From NCBI GenBank assembly GCA_945787595.1, contig CALZJV010000145.1, forward strand, positions 1 to 21,624: 21,624 nt of DNA, read 5' to 3'. Under the pieces are notes generated by a model that saw nothing but the letters and a program-made list of their open reading frames with translations, made no database searches and was not told the origin of the DNA. This document shows, piece by piece, positions 1-8,791 of the stretch. Every line of letters begins with the position of its first letter. Position 1 is the first letter of the stretch. Both the position numbers and the translations under genes were made by a program. The stretch comes from an uncultured Desulfobacterales bacterium. GTDB lineage: Bacteria > Desulfobacterota > Desulfobacteria > Desulfobacterales > JAFDCJ01.

Positions 1-870
1 GACATTATCGCCGGTAATTCTTTCAAAGATCCGCGCCCCCTTTTTATCGAAATTAATGGAAACATAGGGTTCATTGAACTGGGAGTCAATCTCAACCCGT
101 GCATCCGTCAGGGAGGCGCCGGTTAACAGGGTACGTTTTTTGAGAAGAAACGGAGTCTTGGTAGTCCGCCGGGTTTGCGGGTCTTCTTCAACTTGGTAAA
201 GCAGTTCCCTCCCCGGTGGAACGGTGCCCTTGACGGCCGCATCGACGGAACTGGTGTCATCCACCAGTTTGAACTCCAATAGTGCTGTTTTGCCGATCAG
301 ATCTTTGGCTCTCTGAGTCTCGCTGATGCCGGGTAGCTGGATTAGTATTCGTTTTTCACCCTGGCGCCGTATATCCGGTTCGGCCACGCCGAACTGATCG
401 ATGCGGTTGCGGATCGTTTCAAGTGCCTGATCGACCGCCAGTTTTTTTATCTCTTCGCGACCGCCGTCAGGTATGTCCATTACGGTTGCAAAAGTACCGC
501 CGGCCTCTGTTTTTGAAAGTTCTCGCAGGTCCTCGAATTCATCGTCAAGTAGCGTTTTAAGTTTGTCGATGCTTTCTTCCTTTTTGACCTCGACGGAAAT
601 CCGGGTGCCCTCGATTCGATCCACGGAAACATGCCGGATACGCTCTTTTTTGAGCTGTTCACGAATTTCCTGGGAAATGCGTTCGGTGGTGCTTTCTATG
701 GCTTTCTCCGTATCCACCTCCAGAACCAGATGCATGCCGCCCTGGAGGTCAAGACCTAGATTGATCTGTTTGTGAGGCCAGAGTTCAGGTTTAAAGCTCG
801 GCAGGATATAGATGATCGCCGTGAAAACGACGGCAAAAACCAAAACCAGTCTCCAAGAAATGTTTTTCAA
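1..870 (-). CDS. secD: Protein translocase subunit SecD, N-terminal 290 residues (cut by left edge)
   Basis: SecD works with SecF and YajC in the inner membrane. It uses the proton-motive force to help the SecYEG channel move proteins to the periplasm. The reading frame is open from the chosen start to base 1, so the C-terminal membrane half lies outside the window. The protein begins MKNISWRL with one membrane segment (about residues 7-24), followed by the family signature LGLDLQGG (38-45) of the first periplasmic domain. Later, NRIDQFGVAEPDI and the start of the P1 head domain are readable. I chose a TTG start at 868-870: an in-frame stop lies just upstream and a GGGA ribosome-binding sequence sits about 8 bases before it; no ATG gives a better start. 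It lies downstream of yajC on the same strand, as in the usual yajC-secD operon, but with an unusually long gap of about 230 bases. Family assignment is secure. Confidence 0.95.
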   Translation of the reverse strand, partial: MKNISWRLVLVFAVVFTAIIYILPSFKPELWPHKQINLGLDLQGGMHLVLEVDTEKAIESTTERISQEIREQLKKERIRHVSVDRIEGTRISVEVKKEESIDKLKTLLDDEFEDLRELSKTEAGGTFATVMDIPDGGREEIKKLAVDQALETIRNRIDQFGVAEPDIRRQGEKRILIQLPGISETQRAKDLIGKTALLEFKLVDDTSSVDAAVKGTVPPGRELLYQVEEDPQTRRTTKTPFLLKKRTLLTGASLTDARVEIDSQFNEPYVSINFDKKGARIFERITGDNV

Positions 871-986
871 TGATCTTTTCCCTTTTACATTTTTTTATGG
901 TTCACTCAACAAAAGCCATTTTGTAGGATATCATCATAGGAAAGCCCCAGATATTTTGTTAAAGGCATCATTGGCTAAATTGTGTT

Positions 987-1013
987 TGCAAGCAAATCGT
1001 TGCGATGCTTGCA
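987..1013. other. Perfect 8-bp inverted repeat between yajC and secD
   Basis: TGCAAGCA (987-994) and TGCTTGCA (1006-1013) form a perfect 8-bp stem around an 11-base loop. It lies in the 230-base gap between the end of yajC and the start of secD. No T-run follows on either strand, so it is not a classic terminator. It could be an RNA-processing or stabilising hairpin in the yajC-secD transcript. The structure is seen; the function is a guess. Confidence 0.45.
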
Positions 1014-1099
1014 CCTGATTCGAAACATTCCCAATACCAGTTTAGTAATTCCGCCAATTAACAAAATTGCGTGGGGCTGACAATTGTCGATATTTGCTG

Positions 1100-1435
1100 T
1101 TATTTTTTCGCCGGTTGAGTCTGGGCTGCCACTTGAGCAAGGGCCGATACATTGCCGCGGGCGACTTTTACACGAACTTTGTCGGCAATTTCCACCGTTA
1201 ATGTCACGTCATCCATTCCGGTGATTCGGCCGTGGATACCGCCGCTTGTGACAATACGATCACCTTTTTTTAGACTGGCCACCATTTGACGGTGTTCTTT
1301 GGTCTTTTTTTGCTGGGGACGAATCAGCAAAAAGTAGAAAATGACAAACATCAAAATTAACGGGATAAACCCGGAAAAACCTGCGGCGCCTTCTCCACCG
1401 CCTCCAGTACCCATGGCATAGGCTATATCAAACAA
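1100..1435 (-). CDS. yajC: Sec translocase accessory protein YajC
   Basis: YajC is a small inner-membrane protein that associates with SecDF and the Sec holotranslocon. The 111-residue protein has a short glycine-rich N-terminus and one membrane segment (about 22-38, FIPLILMFVIFYFLLI). The hallmark RPQQKK basic stretch follows directly, and then a KGDRIVTSGGIHGRI beta-rich domain typical of the family. Length is normal (about 100-115 residues). The start is fixed by a strong ribosome-binding sequence, GAAGGAGG, about 6 bases upstream of the ATG. It lies between rng and secD on the same strand, and a sigma-70-type promoter can be read in the gap after rng, so yajC-secD probably has its own promoter as well as possible read-through from rng. 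Confidence 0.95.
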   Translation of the reverse strand: MFDIAYAMGTGGGGEGAAGFSGFIPLILMFVIFYFLLIRPQQKKTKEHRQMVASLKKGDRIVTSGGIHGRITGMDDVTLTVEIADKVRVKVARGNVSALAQVAAQTQPAKK

Positions 1436-1527
1436 AATAAATCCTCCTTCTCTGTGTTTAAATTTATATTTTATTCTATTTGTCTGTCAGTGACAATGTA
1501 TTTAAAGAAAATTTTTAAAATGGCGCT

Positions 1528-1556
1528 GATATACTTTAAAAGAGCAATTTCGTCAA
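1528..1556 (-). promoter_or_regulatory. Sigma-70-type promoter for yajC-secD
   Basis: On the minus strand, TTGACG (1551-1556) and TATATC (1528-1533) are separated by exactly 17 bases. The match is 5/6 at -35 and 4/6 at -10. The site lies in the 137-base gap between rng and yajC and would give a leader of about 85 bases before the strong yajC ribosome-binding site. Confidence 0.5.
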
Positions 1557-1572
1557 ATCATTCTTGAATTTT

Positions 1573-3008
1573 TTATTCACCACAAACAATTTTGCTTTCT
1601 CCCGGCATCAAGGATCGGTCGCCTTCGATTTCGACACTGAGATCGCGTCGCACTTCAAGGTCGACAATCTCCCGGCGTTTTTTATTTAAAAGGTAATCAG
1701 CCACATCAACGGGTACAATTCCCTTTACCCGATTGGCTTTTTCTTTCAGCGTTTCCAGGCTTAGTTTTCGCAGAAAGCCGATGCCCAATGTTTCCGCAGA
1801 CGGGACCAGACCTTTGCCCCGAATTCAATGGACGGACGAATTCGTTGCCGCGACATCTCCAGTAACCCGAACCGTGAAATTTTTCCAACTTTCGACCGCG
1901 CTTTGTCTTCCTTGATATGTTTTCTTAGGGTACGTTCGACTTCAGCCCGGTGTTTCGGTTCCCTCATATCGATGAAATCAATCACAACAAGACCACCCAA
2001 GTCCCTTAACCGCAGCTGTCGCGCAATTTCTTCAGCGGCCTCGAGGTCGGTTTGAAATGCCGTCTGTTCAATGTTTTTTTCATGAGTCGATTTGCCGGAA
2101 TTAACATCTATAGAAACCAGGGCCTCGGTTTGTTCAATGACAAGGGTCCCGCCGGATTTCAATCCGACTCGGCTTTCAAATATGGAAGCAATCTGATCTT
2201 CAAGCTGAAATTTAGAAAAAATCGGTTTGGCTCCTTTGTAGTATTTAACGACCTTTCCATGTCCGCGCGAAAACAGTTTAATAAAATCCCTTACTTCATG
2301 GTAAAGGGGGCTGTCATCGATGAGAATTTCAGCCACCTCCGAAGTAAACGAATCCCGTATCGAGCGGATGACAAGATGCCGTTCCTTATAGAGCAGGGCA
2401 GGGGCCTTGTTTTTCATGACACTGCCCTTGATTTTTTTCCATAATCTGAACAGGTAGTTTAGATCCTTTGACAACGCGGTTTTGCTGGTATTTACGGCCG
2501 CGGTGCGGACAATAACACCAAAATCCTCAGGCAGCTTCAGCTTGCCGACGATATCTTTCAGACGTTGACGTTCATCTTCATTTTCAATTTTGCGTGAAAT
2601 ACCGACAGTTTCATTGCCTGGCCTGAGAACCATATGTCTTCCAGGCAAAGAAATATGGGTGGTCAGCATGGCCCCTTTTTTCATAAAAGGATCTTTGGTG
2701 ACCTGCACCATCAACTCCTGCCCTCGCTTAACAAGCTTGTTGATGGCATGTTCTCCGGTAGAGGTATCCAAGAAATAATCGCTGTGAATTTCGTTTTTTT
2801 GCAGGAAACCGTGTCTTTCCGCACCGTAATCGACAAACACTGCCTGAAGGCTGGGTTCAACACGGGATATAGTTCCTTTATAAATGTTGCCGTGGGTGAT
2901 TTCTTTCAAGCTGCTTTCTACATGGAACTGCTCAAGCTTATTTTCTTTGACCGTAGCAACCCTGCATTCTTCAGGGTCAACCGCATTAATTAAAATCTTA
3001 ATACTCAT
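1573..3008 (-). pseudogene. rng: Ribonuclease G (RNase E/G family), frameshifted by an internal deletion
   Basis: RNase G is an endoribonuclease acting in rRNA 5'-end processing and mRNA turnover. Translation from the ATG at 3008 (AAGGA ribosome-binding site 7-8 bases upstream) gives a typical RNase G: an S1-like domain near residues 36-125, then the DNase I-like catalytic core with IDVNSGK and VVIDFIDM, which carry the two metal-binding aspartates. The frame is normal to residue 396 (RPSIEF at 1821-1823). It should then continue with a short segment containing the CPxC zinc-link cysteines. Instead only two bases (1819-1820) separate it from GKGLVPSAETLGIGF in another frame (from 1818), which runs to a normal C-terminus ending KIVCGE. 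About 8-9 codons plus a frame step are missing. As written, frame one ends early at 1761. It may be a true pseudogene, a shortened enzyme unable to form the zinc-linked dimer, or a sequence error. Total length (about 477 codons) otherwise fits the family. Confidence 0.85.
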
Positions 3009-3034
3009 ATATTTTTATCCTTGCACTGGGAGCG

Positions 3035-3064
3035 CATATAGTAATATAAATTTTATTTTGTCAT
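3035..3064 (-). promoter_or_regulatory. Possible sigma-70 promoter for rng
   Basis: On the minus strand, ATGACA (3059-3064) and TATATG (3035-3040) are 18 bases apart, matching the consensus at 5/6 and 4/6. Transcription would start roughly 20 bases before the rng ATG. The surrounding DNA is AT-rich, so chance matches are likely. Confidence 0.35.
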
Positions 3065-3538
3065 ATGATCTTGGGCAACAGGGAGCGTTTTAAACTGCCT
3101 TACCAATTCAGGAATTAAAGGCTGAACGAGCTACTCCGCCACAGGCGGGCTGATGACAATTTCATAATTTCCAATCTGCTTTAATATTAAATTGTTAGAT
3201 ACAAGTCAATCGTTTTTTGGCTGGTAATGCTGTCAACGATGCCATGAATGGCAAGTGATCGACAAAAGCTTACATTGAAAAGCTTGGAGGTTAACAGCGT
3301 TAGTAGGTTCCCGACGTGTTAAATTGCTGAGTGCTCCGATTGGCGAATACCGTAACGTATGTAACTCGATCAATTCAATCTAATCGCTCATTCAGCGTTT
3401 AGTCCCGAGTGAATAAAATCGTGATTGAATTTACGAATCGATGAACTGAGATTTGGAATGGCTGTGTGATTACGATATCCCGGCCATGCTGATGCGATCA
3501 TCATTGTCTAAACATTTGAACAGAGGAAAAGAAACGTA
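3065..3538. other. Long non-coding gap between rng and leuS (divergent)
   Basis: About 500 bases separate the divergent rng and leuS genes. No open frame here has a ribosome-binding site or protein-like composition. A GC-rich hairpin, CCGCC-ACA-GGCGG (3136-3148), stands out and lacks a T-run. Next to it, the minus-strand sequence near 3115-3135 faintly resembles a tRNA D-arm (GTAGCTC) but no cloverleaf can be completed. Just before leuS there is an AGAGGA sequence at about 3521-3526, a slightly distant ribosome-binding site. Nothing else recognisable is seen. Confidence 0.5.
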
Positions 3539-6093
3539 ATGGATGAAAGATACGATCCCGCTGCAATTGAAACCAAATGGCAAAAACAATGGCAAGCCTG
3601 GAATTTATTTAAGGTAACGGAAAATTCATCTCTGCCAAAATATTATTTGCTCGAAATGTTTCCCTATCCATCCGGCAAAATCCACATGGGACATGTACGC
3701 AATTATACCATTGGTGATGTTGTCGCCCGATATAAACGCATGCAGGGGTTCAATATTCTCCATCCAATGGGATGGGATGCATTTGGTATGCCGGCTGAAA
3801 ATGCCGCCATTGCCAATAAAACCCATCCAGCCGAATGGACCTACGCCAATATCGATGCCATGCGTAGCCAGCTCAAACGGCTGGGTTTCAGTTATGACTG
3901 GGAAAGAGAAATTGCAACCTGTCAACCTGAATATTATCGCTGGGAACAGTGGCTATTTTTAAAAATGTATGAAAAAGGCATGGCATACCGAAAAGAATCC
4001 TTTGTGAACTGGTGCGCAGACTGTCAGACGGTTCTCGCCAATGAACAGGTTGAAGCCGGGTTGTGCTGGCGCTGCGGTCAACAGGTTCGCCAGAAACAGC
4101 TGTGGCAATGGTTTTTTAAAATTACCGATTTTGCACAGGATCTGCTATTGTACTGTGACAAATTGCCGGGATGGCCAGAAAAAGTTATCACCATGCAAAA
4201 AAACTGGATCGGTAAAAGCGTCGGGGCACAAATCGATTTTGCCGTCGAAAACCGGGATGAAGTAATATCCGTATTTACTACCCGGCAGGACACCGTATTC
4301 GGGGCTACATTTATGTGTCTGGCTCCGGAGCATCCCCTGGTGTCCAAACTTTCAAGAGATACGCCCCGGGAAGATGAAGTTCGGCAGTTTGTCGAACGCA
4401 TTGCCCTGCAGGACCGGTCGGCACGAAGCATCGAAAACTATGAAAAAGAGGGCGTTTTTACCGGTGCCTATTGCCTAAATCCCATGACCGGCAAACGGAT
4501 ACCGGTGTATACCGCCAATTTTGCTGTGATGGAATATGGTACCGGTGCGGTTATGTCTGTCCCCGCTCATGATCAGCGTGATTTTGATTTTGCCAAGAAG
4601 TACGGTTTGGATGTCATTGTGGTCGTAAAGCCTATAGATAAGGATCTTGACGGGCGCACCATGACTGAAGCCTATGTGGGCAGAGGCGTCATGATCAATT
4701 CCAGTCGGTTTGACGATATGGATAACCAAAAAGCACTTGATAAAATTGCCAATTATCTGGAGCAGAATAACCTCGGAAAACGGGCTGTCAGTTTTAGATT
4801 GAGAGATTGGGGGATCTCTCGCCAGCGTTATTGGGGCGCACCCATTCCAATGATCCATTGTGACGGGTGCGGCATCGTATCAGTGCCGGAAGAAGACCTT
4901 CCCGTGGTTCTGCCGGAGCACGTTGATATGCTCGCGGGAGGCAAATCTCCGCTACCCGATATAGATGAATTCGTTCGGGTATCATGCCCGCAGTGCGGTC
5001 ATTCAGATGCAAGACGAGAAACGGATACCATGGACACATTTGTGGAGTCTTCCTGGTATTTTGAAAGGTACTGCAGTCCGCGATGTGACACACATATTTT
5101 TGATACCGCCGCCGTCGATTACTGGATGCCGGTGGATCAATATCGAGATATTATACCCGCGTGTTGAATGAGCAAGGCCTGGTTAAATTCAAGGAACCGT
5201 TTACCAATTTGTTGACCCAGGGGATGGTTTGTAAAGAGACGATTTCTTGTCCGGAACACGGATTCCTTCTGCCCGAGGAAATCGACACCAGCAAGGATGG
5301 ACGTGCGTGTAAAATGTGCGCAAGACCGGTTATGGTTGGCAGGGTGGAGAAGATGTCCAAATCCAAAAAGAACGTGATCGATCCGAATATTTTGCTTGAT
5401 AAATACGGCGCCGACACCACACGATTTTTTTGCCTTTTTGCAGCCCCTCCCGAGCGGGATCTGGAATGGAGTGAGCAAGGCGTTGAAGGTGGTTTCCGCT
5501 TTTTAAACCGTGTCTGGCGGCTAGCAGCGATTGTGATGGATGGCATAAAAGATGCACAGCCTTTCGGTGGAAATCCAGACAATCTTGAGGACCCGCTGCG
5601 GGAACTGTATCGCAAAACCCATCAGACCATTCAGAGGGTAACCAGGGACATTGACAACCGGTTCCATTTCAATACTGCCATTAGTGCCGTCATGGAACTG
5701 TTTAACACTATGAACGCCCTTGATTTTCAAAAAGACCACGATGAACAGCTTTCGGTAATGCGGTTTGCTATGGAATCGCTCACCCTTCTTTTGTCACCTA
5801 TTGTACCGCATTTTGCTGAGGAACTCTGGGAAGCCCTCGGTCATCGGTCCAGTGTTCTTCTGGCGCCATGGCCCCAATACCGTGTCGATGCACTGGAAGA
5901 AGATGAACTGTTGATTGTGGTCCAGGTGAACGGTAAACTGCGCAGCCGATTCCAGGTTGCAACGAACACCGATGAAGAAACCATCAAAGAAAAAGCATTG
6001 ACGGATGAACGAATCCTAAACTTTATTGACGGCAAAGCGATTAAAAAAGTGATTGTGGTCAAGCATAAGTTGGTAAACATCGTGCTTGGTTGA
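3539..6093 (+). pseudogene. leuS: Leucyl-tRNA synthetase, split by an internal deletion and frameshift
   Basis: LeuRS charges tRNA-Leu with leucine and is essential. The first part (3539 to about 5143) has the class I HIGH motif as HMGH (residues 49-52), a zinc-knuckle-like WCADC...CWRCG insertion, the CP1 editing domain (TTRQDTVFG region) and [12 protein letters not shown]. It is normal down to MPVDQY (ending 5143). The second part resumes in another frame at about 5155 with [12 protein letters not shown] and carries KMSKS (5350-5364), the anticodon-binding domain and a normal C-terminus ending at 6093. The universally conserved stretch between them, expected to read about IGGIEHAxLHLLYSRFF, is missing: 11 bases stand where about 51 are expected, so some 40 bases are lost. 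As written, frame one stops at 5167. With those codons restored the length (about 865) is normal. An essential single-copy gene should not be broken, so sequence error, or an intact copy elsewhere, is likely. lptE follows directly, the conserved leuS-lptE order. Confidence 0.9.
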
Positions 6094-6108
6094 AATTTGG
6101 GGGGAGAT

Positions 6109-6627
6109 TTGTTTAATAAAGTCAGAAGGATAGCACTATTTTTTCTGAGCGCACTCTTGGTATATGCCTGCGGTTATCGATTCTCCGGCTCGGGGGGATT
6201 TCCCGATAACGTGGAAAAAATTTTCATTGAGATTGTAGAAAATCGTACGTCGAAGGCCGGAATTGAAAGAGTCGTTACGAATCAACTCGTTTTTGAGTTT
6301 ACCCGGCAAAGAGAGAAAAGCCTGGCAAGCGACCCCCAAGATGCGGATGCAACTTTAAAAGGGGTCATACAATCCATAAGTACCAGGACGATTTCCCGGG
6401 TAGGCACGCAAGTAGCCAACGAACGGGAAGTTACCATGACTCTCGATCTTAGATTGATCAAGCACAACGGAAAAGTCATTTGGGTAGCGAAAGGCCTTTC
6501 GGATAGACAGGCTTATGATATTTCAGATTTGAAGCTAGATAACGACCGCAACGAGAACCTTGCCATCGCAAGACTTTCAGAACGAATATCGGAAAGAGTT
6601 TTTAGTCGGTTAACCGATGACTTTTAA
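6109..6627 (+). CDS. lptE: LPS-assembly lipoprotein LptE
   Basis: LptE is the outer-membrane lipoprotein that plugs the LptD barrel and helps place lipopolysaccharide on the cell surface. The 172-residue product has a basic start (MFNKVRR), a hydrophobic stretch and a lipobox-like VYAC with the lipidated cysteine at residue 21. CGYRFSG and a FIEIVENRTSKAGIE / LVFEFTR pattern typical of the LptE fold follow. It lies 15 bases after leuS, the gene order seen in many Gram-negative bacteria, so it is probably co-transcribed. The start is uncertain: the frame is open from a TTG at 6097, but a G6 run plus AG (6099-6106) looks like the ribosome-binding site, which favours the TTG at 6109. Its spacing to the G-run is short, which is odd. 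A strong terminator follows. Confidence 0.9.
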   Translation: MFNKVRRIALFFLSALLVYACGYRFSGSGGFPDNVEKIFIEIVENRTSKAGIERVVTNQLVFEFTRQREKSLASDPQDADATLKGVIQSISTRTISRVGTQVANEREVTMTLDLRLIKHNGKVIWVAKGLSDRQAYDISDLKLDNDRNENLAIARLSERISERVFSRLTDDF

Positions 6628-6699
6628 CACCATAGGGTCCCGGAAACAAATAAATACACAAAGATTGCGCCGAATTTTGGTTCGTCTTCAAGACGCGCC

Positions 6700-6738
6700 A
6701 AAAGATAAGTCCGCCGCGGCGGGTTGACTTATCTTTTT
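6700..6738. terminator. Strong bidirectional intrinsic terminator between lptE and rpsT
   Basis: A 12-bp perfect outer stem (AAAAGATAAGTC at 6700-6711 with its complement at 6726-6737) encloses a GC-rich CCGCCGCGGCGG core. The outer arms supply A-run/T-run ends on both strands, so it can end both lptE (plus) and rpsT (minus) transcripts. Confidence 0.85.
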
Positions 6739-6848
6739 CCGAGGCCCTTATGCATATGCAGATTCCAAGTGGTAGTGTTCTGGCATCAGCTCAAAAAAAT
6801 ATCGCACCAGGGCGGGCTGACACGTTTGCCCCTTAACCACTATGATAT

Positions 6849-7115
6849 TTATTTTTTGGCGGAGTTAACCAGTTTTGAGAGGCGAGAAATTTTTCGAGCG
6901 GCGGTCCTTTTGTGAATCACACCCTTTTTTGAGGCTTTATCAATAAGTGATTGGCCTGAGATCAGTTTTGCCATAACATCCCCATTTGATGATTCTTCGA
7001 CCGAAAAGCGCACATCTTTGACGATACTTTTTACCCTAGTTTTTACTGCTTTATTGCGCAAACGACTCAACTCATTTTGACGGGCTCGTTTTAATGCCGA
7101 TTTATGATTTGCCAA
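6849..7115 (-). CDS. rpsT: 30S ribosomal protein S20
   Basis: S20 binds 16S rRNA early in assembly of the small ribosomal subunit. The 88-residue, very basic protein starts MANHKSALKRARQNE, the classic S20 opening, and ends with the helical KISRLSKLVNSAKK region; length is normal. The start codon is TTG (7113-7115), preceded by AAGGAG 9 bases upstream. E. coli rpsT also uses a UUG start, where the weak start is linked to translational autoregulation; the same may apply here by analogy. It is transcribed divergently from murJ, with a perfect TTGACA -35 element upstream, and is probably ended by the terminator shared with lptE. Confidence 0.97.
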   Translation of the reverse strand: MANHKSALKRARQNELSRLRNKAVKTRVKSIVKDVRFSVEESSNGDVMAKLISGQSLIDKASKKGVIHKRTAARKISRLSKLVNSAKK

Positions 7116-7153
7116 CGGTAAATACTCCTTTTCTGATTAGTTATAGAATTGTA

Positions 7154-7182
7154 TAAATATTAATTAATCATGTATATGTCAA
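7154..7182 (-). promoter_or_regulatory. Promoter for rpsT
   Basis: On the minus strand a perfect TTGACA (7177-7182) lies 17 bases from TATTTA (7154-7159) in very AT-rich DNA, about 40 bases before the rpsT start codon. The -35 match is 6/6 and the -10 is weak. Position and strand fit the need for strong ribosomal-protein expression. Confidence 0.6.
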
Positions 7183-7228
7183 GAATTTTTACAGATTTAT
7201 CCATCAAATTTATCGATAATCAAATTGC

Positions 7229-8791
7229 ATGTCTGAAAATAACCAGATAGTTAAAGCCGCCGGTGTTGTCGGAGGCGCAACTCTCATGAGCCGTATCCTG
7301 GGTTTTATTCGCGATGCGGTGATAGCATGGTTTTTTGGGGCCGGATTCAGCTCCGATGCGTTCATTGCAGCCTTTAGAATACCGAATTTGTTGAGACGCC
7401 TTTTTGCGGAAGGTTCCTTGAGTTCCGCCTTTATCCCGATTTTCACTGAATATATTCTTAAACAGGGTCAGGCCGAGGCCTTTCATCTGGCACGCTCAGC
7501 TTTCAGGTTGCTGGGTGCTGTGCTGGTTATTACTACGATTTTCGGCATTTTGTTGTCTCCCTGGATTGTGCGGTTGATTGCCCCCGGATTTTCTGCAGAC
7601 AAGCTTTCTCTTACTATTATCCTGACGCGTTTAATGTTTCCGTATATTATATTTATCGGATTGGTCGCCATCTGCATGGGGATTCTTAATGTCCTCGGTC
7701 ACTTCGCAGCACCAGCGTTCGCTCCGGTTTTATTAAATCTATCCATCATCGGATCCGTGTTATTTATTTCCCCATACCTTACCTCGCCGGTGATCGGCCT
7801 TGCTGTCGGAGTCCTGATCGGTGGTTTTCTCCAACTGGCACTTCAATTGCCGGTTCTGATAAGAAGGGGATTCTATTTCTGGCAAGAGGCAAAAATGATC
7901 CACCCCGGATTAAAACGGGTGGGCACATTAATTCCACCAGTTATTTTAGGAGGTGCTGTTTATCAAATCAATATTCTGGTCGGGACCCTGTTGGGGTCTC
8001 TATTGGACCAGGGAAGCATTACCTACCTGTATTTTGCCGATCGCCTGGTTCAATTTCCTCTTGGCATATTTGCTATCGCAACGGCAACTGCTCTTTTGCC
8101 CAGTCTGGCCCGACAAGCTGCGAAGGGGGATCTCAACACACTAAAGGACACATTCGATCAGACCCTAAAGCTGGTCTTTTTTATTACAATTCCCGCTACG
8201 GTCGGTCTTATCATACTCCGTGAACCCATCGTTGCATTGTTGTTTCAACGTGGAGAGTTTGATGTTCAGGCAACACGGTTGACTGCCCAGGCTCTTTTAT
8301 ACTATTCTATAGGTCTATGGGCATTTTCGGCTGTGAGAATAGTTGCGGCCACCTTTTTTGCTCTTCAGGATACCAGAACTCCCTTAAGAATAGCGGGCAT
8401 ATCGATATTTGCCAATGTCGTCCTGGGAGTTGTGCTGATGAAACCATTTGCTCACGGAGGGCTTGCCCTAGCCACGTCACTTGCCTCGATGTTGAATCTG
8501 GGTCTTCTCTTGGGCGCACTCAGAACCAGGCTGGGTGCCTTGGGATTGAAAAGCATTGCATTGTCTATCTGTAGATCTTTGTCATGCTCCGTGGTTATGG
8601 GGATTGGCGTTCGCATGGCAGCCTGGGTTACGGTTCCGGATAAAAACGGTACCCTGACCGGACTTATAGGAGGAGTTACCGGCAGTATTGTCATTGGGCT
8701 TTGTATTTATGGTGCCGCCTCATATATAATAAAAAGCCCGGAATTAAATCGTGTTTTAGTTGAAGCCAGGAAGGGAATCGGTAAAAAATGA
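7229..8791 (+). CDS. murJ: Lipid II flippase MurJ
   Basis: MurJ flips lipid-linked peptidoglycan precursor (lipid II) across the inner membrane. The 520-residue protein is hydrophobic throughout, consistent with about 14 membrane helices. It opens with the family pattern SRILGFIRD (residues 21-29), then SDAFIAAFRIPNLLRRLFAEGSLSSAFIPIF, which holds the conserved charged residues of the central cavity. The region LFQRGEFDVQATRLTAQALLYYS (about 345-370) is also a MurJ signature. Length is normal. The ATG at 7229 has no clear ribosome-binding site; a TTTACA element at 7188-7193 could be the -35 of a promoter very close to the start codon. It begins a tightly packed operon whose next gene overlaps its stop by 4 bases (ATGA), linking wall synthesis with a division-type protein. 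Confidence 0.96.
   Translation: MSENNQIVKAAGVVGGATLMSRILGFIRDAVIAWFFGAGFSSDAFIAAFRIPNLLRRLFAEGSLSSAFIPIFTEYILKQGQAEAFHLARSAFRLLGAVLVITTIFGILLSPWIVRLIAPGFSADKLSLTIILTRLMFPYIIFIGLVAICMGILNVLGHFAAPAFAPVLLNLSIIGSVLFISPYLTSPVIGLAVGVLIGGFLQLALQLPVLIRRGFYFWQEAKMIHPGLKRVGTLIPPVILGGAVYQINILVGTLLGSLLDQGSITYLYFADRLVQFPLGIFAIATATALLPSLARQAAKGDLNTLKDTFDQTLKLVFFITIPATVGLIILREPIVALLFQRGEFDVQATRLTAQALLYYSIGLWAFSAVRIVAATFFALQDTRTPLRIAGISIFANVVLGVVLMKPFAHGGLALATSLASMLNLGLLLGALRTRLGALGLKSIALSICRSLSCSVVMGIGVRMAAWVTVPDKNGTLTGLIGGVTGSIVIGLCIYGAASYIIKSPELNRVLVEARKGIGKK

Noticed and set aside
3080..3150. tRNA-like sequence on the minus strand (GTAGCTC plus GC-rich end)
   Set aside because: No acceptor stem, anticodon arm or T-arm can be completed.
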